The position numbers and the translations under genes were made by a program. The notes beneath the pieces were generated by a model. The model saw only the letters and a list, made by a program, of their open reading frames with translations. It was not told where the DNA came from and did not search any database. Shown here piece by piece: positions 38,101 through 50,100 of a DNA stretch of 64,000 nucleotides; within the stretch, counting starts at the first letter, position 1; each line of letters starts with the position of its first letter. This DNA is from Xestospongia muta (taxonomy: Eukaryota; Porifera; Demospongiae; Haplosclerida; Petrosiidae): positions 16,911,245-16,975,244 of the forward strand of contig OY848917.1 of assembly GCA_963693285.1 (NCBI GenBank), given 5' to 3'.

Positions 38101-41100
38101 ATGGTGTTATTTTGTTTTCTTTCTTATATTTTGCTCCCATACTTATGTTGTTGTGATTACTTGTCGTCTCTATTTATCATTTACAATATCATAGAGAGTA
38201 AGTGTTATATAATGTAATATAACTTCTACGTTTAGTGTATGCAATCATGTTATTTTGTTTTCTTTCTTATATTTTGTTCCCATATTTATGGTGATGTGAT
38301 TACTTGTCGTCTCTATGTGTCATTTACAATATCATAGGAAGTAAGTTTTATATAATGCAATATAACTTCTAAGTTTAATATATACAATGGTGTTATTTTG
38401 TTTTCTTTCTTATATTTTGTTTTCATATTCATGGTGATGTGATTACTTTTCGTCTCTATGTGTCATTTACAATATCATAGTTGGTAAGGGTTATGTAATG
38501 GAATATAACTTCTAAATTTAGTGTATACAATGGTGTTATTTTGTTTTCTTTCCTATACTTTGTTCCCATATTTATGGTGATGTGATTACTTGTCGTCTCT
38601 ATGTGTCATTTACAATATCATAGGAAGTAAGTTTTATATAATGCAATATAACTTCAAAGTTTAGTGTATACAATGGTGTTATTTTGTTTTCTTTCTTATA
38701 TTTTGTTTTTATATTTATGGTGATGTGATTACTTGTCGTCTCTATGTGTCATTTACAATATCATAGTTGGTAAATGTTATATAATGGAATATAACTTCTA
38801 AATTTAGTGTATACAATGGTGTTATTTTGTTTTTTTTATATCTTGTTCCCATATTTATGGTATGTGATTACTTGTCGTCTCTATGTGTCATTTACAATAT
38901 CATAGGACGTAAGTGTTATATAATGTAATATAACTTCTAAGTTTAGTGTATACAATGGTGTTATTTTGTTTTCTTTCATATATATTTTACTCCCATATTT
39001 ATGGTGATATGATTACTTGTCATCTCTATGTGTCATTTACAATATCATAGTGTGTAAGTGTTATATAATGTAATATAACTTCTAAGTTTAGTGTATACAA
39101 TGGTGTTATTTTGTTTTCTTTCCTATACTTTGTTCCCATATTTATGGTGATGTAATTATTTGTTATCTCTATGTGTCATTTACAATATCATAGTTGGTAA
39201 GTGTTATATAATGTGAAATAACTTCTAAGTTTATTGTCTAAAATAGTGTTATTTTGTTTTCTTTCTTATATTTTGCTCCCAAATATATATTGATGTGATT
39301 ACTTGTCGTCTCTATGTGTCATTTACAATATCATAGAGAGTAAGTGTCATATAATGTAATATAACTTCTAAGTTTAGTGTATACAATGGTGTTAATTTGT
39401 TTTCTTTCTTATATTTTGTTCACATATTTATGATGATGGGATTACTTCTTGTCTCTATGTGTCATTTACAATCCCATAGTTGGTAAGTGTTATATAATGT
39501 AATATAACTTCTATATTTAGTGTGTACAATGGTGTTATTTTGTTTTCTTTCTTATATTTTCTTCCCATATTTATTGTGATGTGATTACTTGTCGTCTCTA
39601 TGTGTCATTTACAATATCATAGGAAGTAAGTGTTATATAATGTAATATAACTTCTAAGTTTAGTGTATACAATGGTGTTATTTTGTTTTCTTTCTTATAT
39701 CTTGTTCCCATATTTATTGTGATGTGATTTTTTGTCATCTTTATGTGTCATTTACAATATCATAGGAAGTAAGTGTTATATAATGTAATATAACTTCTAA
39801 GTTTAGTGTATACAATGGTGTTATTTTGTTTTTTTTATATCTTGTTCCCGTATTTATGGTATGTGATTACTTGTCGTCTCTATGTGTCATTTACAATATC
39901 ATAGAACGTAAGTGTTATATAATGTAATATAACTTCTAAGTTTAGTGTATACAATGGTTTTATTTTGTTTTCTTTCATATATATTTTACTCCCATATTTA
40001 TGGTGATATGATTACTTGTCATCTCTATGTGTCATTTACAATATCATAGTTGGTAAGTGTTATATAATGTCATATAACTTCTAAGTTTAGTGTATACAAT
40101 GGTGTTATTTTGTTTTTTTTATATCTTGTTCCCGTATTTATGGTATGTGATTACTTGTCGTCTCTATGTGTCATTTACAATATCATAGAATGTAACTGTT
40201 ATATAATGTAATATAACTTCTAAGTTTAGTGTATACAATGGTGTTATTTTGTTTTCTTTCTTATATCTTGTTCCCATATTTATTGTGATGTGATTTTTTG
40301 TCATCTTTATGTGTCATTTACAATATCATAGGAAGTAAGTGTTATATAATGTAATATAACTTCTAAGTTTAGTGTATACAATGGTGTTATTTTGTTTTTT
40401 TTATATCTTGTTCCCGTATTTATGGTATGTGATTACTTGTCGTCTCTATGTGTCATTTACAATATCATAGAACGTAAGTGTTATATAATGTAATATAACT
40501 TCTAAGTTTAGTGTATACAATGGTTTTATTTTGTTTTCTTTCATATATATTTTACTCCCATATTTATGGTGATATGATTACTTGTCATCTCTATGTGTCA
40601 TTTACAATATCATAGTTGGTAAGTGTTATATAATGTCATATAACTTCTAAGTTTAGTGTATACAATGGTGTTATTTTGTTTTTTTTATATCTTGTTCTCG
40701 TATTTATGGTATGTGATTACTTGTCGTCTCTATGTGTCATTTACAATATCATAGAATGTAAGTGTTATATAATGTAATATAACTTCTAAGTTTAGTGTAT
40801 ACAATGGTTTTATTTTGTTTTCTTTCATATATATTTTACTCCCATATTTATGGTGACATGATTACTTGTCATCTCTATGTATCATTTACAATATCATAGT
40901 TGGTAAGTGTTATATAATGTAATATAACTTCTAAGTTTAGTGTATACAATGGTGTTATTTTGTTTTCTTTCCTATACTTTGTTCCCATATTTATGGTGAT
41001 GTGATTACTTGTCATCTCTTTGTGTCATTTACAATATCATAGTTGGTAAGTATTATATAATGTAATATAACTTCTAAGTTTAGTGTATAAAATGGTGTTA

Positions 41101-44100
41101 TTTTATTTTATTTTCTATATTTTGTTCCCTTATTTATGTTGATGTAATTACTTGTTATCTTTATGTGTCATTACCAATGTCATAGAGAGTAAGTGCTATA
41201 TAATGTAATATAAGTTTTAAGTTTAGTGTTATATAATGTAATATAACTTTTAAGTTTAGTGTATACAATGGTGTTATTTTGTTTTCTTTTTTATATTTTG
41301 TTACCATATTTATGGTGATGTGATTACTTGTCATCTCTTTGTGTCATTTACAATATCATAGTTGGTAAGTATTATATAATGTAATATAACTTTTAAGTTT
41401 AGTGTATAAAATGGTGTTATTTTATTTTATTTTCTATATTTTGTTCCCTTATTTATGTTGATGTAATTACTTGTTATCTTTATGTGTCATTACCAATGTC
41501 ATAGGAAGTAAGTTCTATATAATGTAATATGAGTTTTAAGTTTAGTGTATACAATCTTGTTATTTTGTTTTCTTTCTTATATTTTTCCCATATTTATGGT
41601 GATTCGATTATTTGTCATCTCTGTATGTCATTTACAATGTCATAGGGAGTAAGTGTTATATAATGTAATATAACTTCTAAGTTTAGTGTATACAATGGTG
41701 TTATTTTTGTTTTCTTTTTTATATTTTGCTCCCATATTTATTGTGATGTGATTAATTGTTCTGTCTATATGTCACTTGCAATATGATAGAGAGTAAGTGT
41801 TATATAATGTAATATAACTTCTAAGTTTACTGTATACAATTGTGTTATTTCGTTTTCTTTTTTATATTTTTCTCCCATATTTTTGCTGATGTGATTACTT
41901 GTCGTCTCTATGTGTCATTTACAATATCATAGGAAGTATGTTTTATATAATATATTATAACTTCTAAGTTTAGTGTGTACAATAGTGTTATTTTGTTTTC
42001 TTTCTTATATTTTCTTCCCATATATATGGTGATTCGATTATTTGTTATCTCTATATGTCATTTACAATATCATAGGAAGTTAGTGTTATATAAAATAATA
42101 TAACTTCTAAGTTTAGTGTATACAATAGTGTTATTTTCTTTTCTTTTATATATTTTATTCCCATATTTATTGTGATGTGATTACTTGTCATCTCTATATG
42201 TCATTTACAATATCATAGGAAGTAAGTGTTATATAATGTAATATAACTTCTAAGTTTGGTGTATACAATAGTGTTATTTTGTTTTCTTTCTTATATTTTG
42301 CTCCCATATTTATGGTGATGTTATTACTTGTCTCTATGTGTCATTACCAATATCATAGAGAGTAAGTGTTATGTAATGTAATATAACTTCTACGTTAAGT
42401 GTATACAATGGTCTTATTTTGTTTTCTTTCCTATATTTTGCTCCCATATTTATGATGATGTGATTACTTGTCGTCTCTATGTGTCATTTACAATATTACA
42501 GCGGTAAGTGTTATATAATGTAATATAACTTCTAAGTTTAGTGTATACAATGTTGTTGTTTTTTTCTTTCTTATATTTTGCTCTCATATTTATGATGATG
42601 TGATTACTTGTCGTCTCTTTGTGTCATTTACAATATCATAGGGAGTGAGTGTTATATAATGTAATATAACTTTTAAATTTAGTGTATACAATGTGTTATT
42701 TTGTTTTTTTCTTATATTTTGTTCCCATATTTATAATGATGTGATTATATGTCATCTCTATGTGTCATTCACAATATCATAGCCAGTAAGTGTTATATAA
42801 TGTAATATAACTTCTAAGTTTAGTGTATACAATGGTGTTATTTTGTTTTCTTTCTTATATTTTGTTGCCATATTTATGGTGATGTGATTACTTGTCATCT
42901 CTATATGTCATTTACAATATCATAGGAAGTAAGTGTTATATAATGTAATATAACTTCTAAGTTTAGTGTATACAATGGTGTTATTTTGTTTTCTTTCTTA
43001 TATTTTGCTCCCATATTTATGGTGATGTTATTACTTGTCTCTATGTGTCATTACCAATATCATAGAGAGTAAGTGTTAGATAATATAATATAACTTCTAA
43101 GTTTAGTGTATACAATGGTGTTACTTTGTTTACTTTCTTATATTTTGTACCCATATTTATGGTGATGGGATTACTTGTCATCTCTATGTGTCATTTACAA
43201 TATCATAGAGAGTAAGTGTTATATTATGTAATATAACTTCTACGTTAAGTGTATACAATGGTCTTATTTTGTTTTCTTTCCTATATTTTGCTCCCATATT
43301 TATGATGATGTGATTACTTGTCGTCTCTATGTGTCATTTACAATATTACAGCTGGTAAGTGTTATATAATGTAATATAACTTCTAAGTTTAGTGTATACA
43401 ATGTTGTTATTTTTTTTCTTTCTTATATTTTGCTCTCATATTTATGATGATGTGATTACTTGTCGTCTCTTTGTGTCATTTACAATATCATAGGGAGTAA
43501 GTGTTATATAATGTAATATAACTTTTAAATTTAGTGTATACAATGTGTTATTTTGTTTTTTTCTTATATTTTGTTCCCATATTTATAATGATGTGATTAT
43601 ATGTCATCTCTATGTGTCATTCACAATATCATAGAAAGTAAGTGTTATATAATGTAATAATACTTGTAAGTTTAGTGTATACAATGGTGTTATTTTTTTT
43701 TCTCTCTTATGCTTTGCTCCCATATTTATGGTAATGTAATTACTTGTCGTGTCTATGTGTCATTTACAATATCATAGAAAGTAAGTGTTATATAATGTAA
43801 TATAACTTCTAAGTTTAGTGTATACAATGGTGTTATTTTGTTTTCTTTCTTATATTTTGCTCCCATATTTATGGTGATGTGATTACATTTTGTCTCTATG
43901 TGTCATTTACAATATCATAGGTGGTAAGAGTTATATAATGTAATATAACTTCTAAGTTTAGTGTATACAATGGTGTTATTTTGTTTTCTTTCTTATGTTT
44001 TGTTCACATATTTATGGTGATGTGATTACTTGTTGTCTCTATGTGTCATCCATTGTAGTAAATGTTATGAGTACTATTATTTCTAATTATTGAGAAGCCT

Positions 44101-47100
44101 ACTTTAATCAGAATTGTCTAAAGACTTATAGTCAAAGCTTTACTTCATACAAATGATACCAATTAACCACAATGTGTGTGGTAGTGACAGTCACTTGGTC
44201 AATTGACAGTTTCTTTAGACCCTTTTCCTTTGTTAATCTATAATGTTGTGATTGTTTATCTTGTATAATGATTGTTAATTTAATTAATGTAAGTGTGTGT
44301 ATAAATTTATTTTGTTAAATTATTTATATTGTGGGGAATTGAGAGTATATGGCTCTTTCAAAAGAGATTACATTGCTAAACTTGTACTGTGATGTTGTTA
44401 ACATAGTGTAGAGACTTAAAGAACATTTTGTGCTTGTTTGAGAATTTGTAGCATTGATAATACTTCTATACGTAATCTATGTTTCTGTTAAAGAAGCTAT
44501 CTGTTGAAATTGCTTGTGTGAGAAAGATAACTAAGTGTTTGTTATAGCCTTTTCTAAAATGGCATGTGTAAATTGTCTTTGTAAAGAAGTCTATTCTTCC
44601 TCTATGCTAATAAGAAATGAGCAATTTTAATATGATCACAGACTACTGTAAAGTGTCAAATTTATATTTATAATGTCATGTTGATAATTGTGCAAAAATA
44701 TGTCAATTGTGATGTAATGTCTATGTATATTTGTGTACTTAGAGTGTTATTTGTATTGATGACATTATTGTAAGAGTTATTGAGAGTAGTTTGCTTAGTA
44801 TAAGAGTAGTTAATTTGACTCATACTTTGTAATATTGTCTATGTTTATAATGTTACTAGTGTACTCATGTAATACATACATATATACAACACTATTAGTA
44901 TATATAATGTACAAATGTTATGATATATTCTTTAGTTCACATTAATGTGGTTATTATAATATATTTAGGAGGGATCTACTCCAGTGATATTAGCAGCAAA
45001 GAGGGGACACAGGGATATTGTTTTGATTTTAGCACAGAAAGGAACCAATCTAGACATTGTTAACAAAGTAAGTGTTTATGTACATATGTTATATAACAAA
45101 CCTTATATAACTGAAGATGAAATGTAGCTGTCTTAAAAAATATGGAAAATGAATGATTATCACAATAGGAATAGTTTTTTTATAAAACTAAAAAAATTAT
45201 TACAATTTTAATGAATTTTCTACAAACATAAGTGCTATTGTGACTGCCAATTAAATGGAAAGATATTGTAGATCATTTAGCAATGAACATCCAACTTCTT
45301 TTAGTAATGGGTATCTTTGACATTTCAGATAGTTGGTGATTGTCAGTTGTTAAGCTATTATCTTAGAATAGAGCAAGTTGTGTAGCTTTGAATATATGCA
45401 GGCAAAAGGTATATAAAGATGTAGCTAACAAGACTGGATTGCTTCATTTAACTTGCTACACTAGATACACCATGTCTACTGCTTTGTGTATGCATATATT
45501 TTAATATCTTTTTATTAGCTTTAGTTACCATTTCAGCAGTAAAAAATGGATTTCTTAATTATGCACAATACATGACAGAGATATTCTGTTATTGTGCTAC
45601 AGCTTTACTAGTTCTACCTACTACTTTGATGTTCAGCTGAAACATCGTACTGAATAGTTAGAGATTTGAATTTGGTTTTGATAGGAATACTTTTTACCTC
45701 TAAACAGATGATTATTTTCCAAAATCAACAATGGTGTTTAAACTCATGGAAATGTTTTACTTAGTATTAGACTATTAAAAGTAAAATTGAACCACTGAAA
45801 TAGTCTTGGAAGACTAGCCCATTTGCTTAGAGAGAAAGCTCTCAAAGTTGTTGCTCGTCTAAATAGTTAATAGCTGTTATCCAATATTACCAAAGCAATG
45901 AGCACTTGCTGGCTTCAAATAACACCAGCCACTATTTTAGAGTTTGTGTATGTTTTAAATTCCCCTATTTACCCATGGTCTCTAATAAAACGAGTAACAA
46001 GATCAAACCAGACCTCCAAACATTTCAAATACAGAGTTATTAACTGAAAACAAATAAGTAGCTAGAATTAGCACATTTTATCCCTTCAGTTAAGTGGACA
46101 CCTTACAACAAATGGTTTTATAGGAAGACTAAGGCCTACACTTTTGAATAACAATTCAAGTGCAGGCCAGCCACATATCACAATATAAAATCACCAATAT
46201 TAAAAAGGGCTCAAAACTGTAAAAAAAAAAGATTAATTTTTTTTACATTCTTTGAGGTGCTGATTAAAGAGGTTTAACTCCTTTTGAAAATGAGTTTGAG
46301 ATTTATCTGACTCAGATTGGTTTGCCTGGACAGACTGAAGAATTCTGCCAGGGAAGATTCTTAAATAGACAAGTAAATGATATTCTCATAGTGGGTTGAG
46401 GATATAATAAGTAACAGGAAATGAGGTCACTACAAGTACTCCCCCCTAGTATGCGAGACACATAGAATATACATAGAATATACTGTAACTAGTGTGTGAT
46501 AGTGTTGTCTAAACACTGGTAGGATGAGGTTTACCAGGAAGGTGAAAAGGTGGGGTTCATAAGTTTGGAGAATTGCTAAAGGTGTTGTTCATCCACGTCA
46601 TCATCATTTGAAACATTGATAGGGAAAGGACGTTTTGTGAGTCAAGGACCTACTGCTTGTTCACCATAAGCAATACTACTACCGCCTTTGGTATAAACAG
46701 CAGCATCATAGATAAAAGTAGGGTTGGTGAGTCCTTCGAAACTAGTAGGATTAGTACCAGTAGCTTGATTAGTAATACCAATTTGTCCCGTAGTACGGAC
46801 TTTAGTGGACCATGACAGTGGAGCAGTTTGAGCACTGATCCTGGTAACTGATTTGACGACGGGAATAGGAAGTTGTCCAAGAGTGTTATCTCGTTGAGCC
46901 TGTTTAGCGTAACGTACTTCTTTACTATTGATATGTCTTCTTGTGAAGTTGTTTCACCATCCATGAGACTGACGAAATCGACGAATAAATTGCATGTCTC
47001 TGAGAGTTGACTTGTCTATATAAGTCTGTTTCGTGATACTGACTGATCACTCATCTGCAGGCAAGGTGAAGCGAAACCCTGTGGTGACAGTAGGCTTCCA

Positions 47101-50100
47101 TTCAGTTATGGAAGACTAATGCTGTTGAGAGCCAGAGAGCATGCTTTAGGTCGCATGTCTGGGTCACCAAATAAAGAGGTGAGGTTTAACATCCGGGTCA
47201 CCAAATAAAGAGGTTTAACTCTTTATGAGAATGAGTTAGAGCTTTATCTGACTCGGATTGGTTTGCCTGAACAGACTGACGAATTCTCAATTCTCCCAGG
47301 GAAGATTCTTAAATAGACAAGTAAATGATATTCTCATAGTGGGTTGAGGATATAATTAGTAACAGGAAATGAGGTCACTACATGATTTTGATTACATTCA
47401 CATTTTAATAAGGTGATCTAGAAAAGATCAAATATTAATTATTTATTAAGTTATTTATGAAATTATTACTTTTCTATCTTAGTGAAGTAACAAGGGAGCA
47501 ATGCAACTTTACATAGATGAAAGTGTTGGCAGGGACAGTACTATCCTTTGAATAGTTAGGAAAGTGCCCACTTCAATAAAAGCAGAGGCAGCTCCACAAC
47601 AAAACAGCTCACAAAATCACATCCACCAAAAATATTCCTCATGCCAAGTTTATCAATGAGAAAAATGGCAACAAACAAGAGCACCTAAAAAGGTACTTGA
47701 CTGTATCTTTCTAAAAAATTCGAAAAAGCAGAAGAATAGGTAAAACATTGAGAGGAATCTCGTCATGGCTTTGCAATGTTTAAAAAGTACTGTTACTGCT
47801 GCAGAGGCTCTTCATCTTAATTGATTGTCTCATCTTTTTTTCAAGTAATGATTCTTATAATATAAGGCAATATCCTTGATAGCAAGTTAGCATTCTAACT
47901 GCTATTTTACGTGTCTCAGATATCCTATTTATTACCTGCTTCCTCCAATTCCACTTTTGTTACTGTATTAAAAAGTTTTGCTGGAGCTTTATGCAGAATA
48001 AGCAAACTTTTTGGCAGTTTTTCTGACATACAGATAGCCATCTCAAGTTAGATTTAAAATAATAAAGATGGAAATGCTACATGAATATGCAATACATAAT
48101 GTTTTGAGGAAAATGTGTATGTCAAAGAAAACAACTTGTGTCCCTGAGACTTTAAGTGACTCAGGAGGAGCATTGTTCATACAGTGCATGGTGTAAAGAG
48201 AAATTCTACATGACAAAACTCAAAATTTAAGCTGGTCTCTGACTGTAAAATTTATTTTATAATAGTTGGCCAGGCAGATTGCCCCATTCATGTGTTGACA
48301 GGATAAATAAGTCTTGCCAATTATGGCGTCAACTCTATTCCTAAAGATGTATCATTAAATATCACAGTGCTTAATATTAGGGTGGTCCTGTAAAAAAATG
48401 GCTGGAGCATAACATAAGCAACAAATTCATGACGAGGTTTCGTATCATGAGTCATAACTTTCACTACAACTGCGTGGTTGAAGCTGGCAATTTACTAATG
48501 TAAATGTTTAATGTCATGGATGGACATGATAAAGAGTTGAATGAATGGATTGACATATAAATGACATGATGCCTATGAAAGCATACATCATACAGGTGCC
48601 ATCTATTCAGACTTTCGACTGACTTCCATCCATTCACTATCCCCATGCACCAGGACAAACATTAAAGATACTTTGATAGTATTGACATCAGAGATATTTA
48701 CAGCCGATTCCTCTTCTAATTCTGATTCTAGTTCTAGTAGGGCTACTTGATAATGCCTAAAGATGTAGTGCATGAAGATAACTTTATAATTACATAAACA
48801 TGAAAGCTCATTATCCTATAAGATATTGGTGACTGAGAAATGTTTGTCTTTTATTGTGTAATACAAAGAAACAGTAAAAAAAGAAAGTCAATCAGGTATT
48901 GAGCTAAGTGTTGGGTATGATACTTAAGGCATTGCCCACACTTATGATCAGTCATTACTTAGATGTATATTATGGTGTAACAGCAAAACCTAAGTATAGA
49001 GTCCTGATCAGCTATACTGAGGAGATATTTAGTGTTTTACTTAGTCTTAAGGCTATATATCAGAGTACATGATATTAATTTGTCTAGGATCACATGACAG
49101 CTCTACATTGGGCCTCAAGCAACAATCATACTGAGATAGCCCAGTTACTCCTGCAGTATAGTGCAGATCCTAATATTTGTGACAAGGTTAGTCTATGACT
49201 TCGTTTATTGTAAATCTACTTTAACGCAGGATGGTAATACTGCATTGCATATTGCCTGCAAAGGAGGTCATATAAATATTGTACAATCCTTGCTATCTCG
49301 TGGAGCAGATATGACTATTAAGAATAAAGAGGATAAGACTCCATTAGATGAATGTCAAGACACAAGCAAGGATGAAATTGTTAGTCTTTTCTCTGAGTAC
49401 AATCCAAAACGAGGTGAGGTATTAAACAACAACTATGTAGCACTCCTACTTGTTTGATTTGTTATTATTTAGTTTTAGAAGATGTGTCTATATGGAATAT
49501 TGAATACCTCAATGAAGAGCAGGTTTTTGAGAAACCAGAGTATGGAATCAAGTTTGTCATTCCACCATCATCAGTGGATGTAGGACAAGAAGTCAAAACT
49601 GAAGTCAACATAGTTGCACCAGAGGATTCAGAGATCATCCTCCCTTGTGATGTTGAGCTTGTTAGCTGTTTCTATAAGATTAAAACAACAGGAAAATTCT
49701 CCAGACCTATTCAACTTCATCTTCAACATAACGTTGAGCTAAGATCGCAAGAGGAAAGCCAACACCTAGCCTTTGTCAGAGCAAGAGGACCACCACCTTA
49801 CAAGTTTGAGCTTCTACCAACTAAATCAAGCCAAGTGTTCAGACCTTACAACAATTCTGGTGTCATAAGAATCTCTGATTTTTATCTCATTGGTATCATC
49901 CAAAATTTAATTAATTCTCCAATTGAATGGCCATCTCACAGTTATATAATGACAGTCTTTTTCAAGGAGATGGAGAAATTTTGTTGGGAAATACAAGCAG
50001 TGGTCACAAAAAATCTTGGACCTTTTCTTGAGGTATGGAAGACACAACAAAAAGAGAATTACAATACTAGATTACAACTGTATACATGTTATTTGTCTAT

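Noticed and set aside
36294..44048. Regularly spaced repeats as a CRISPR array
   Set aside because: The whole 143-bp unit is repeated without unique spacers, in an intron of a eukaryotic gene with no cas genes. It is a satellite.
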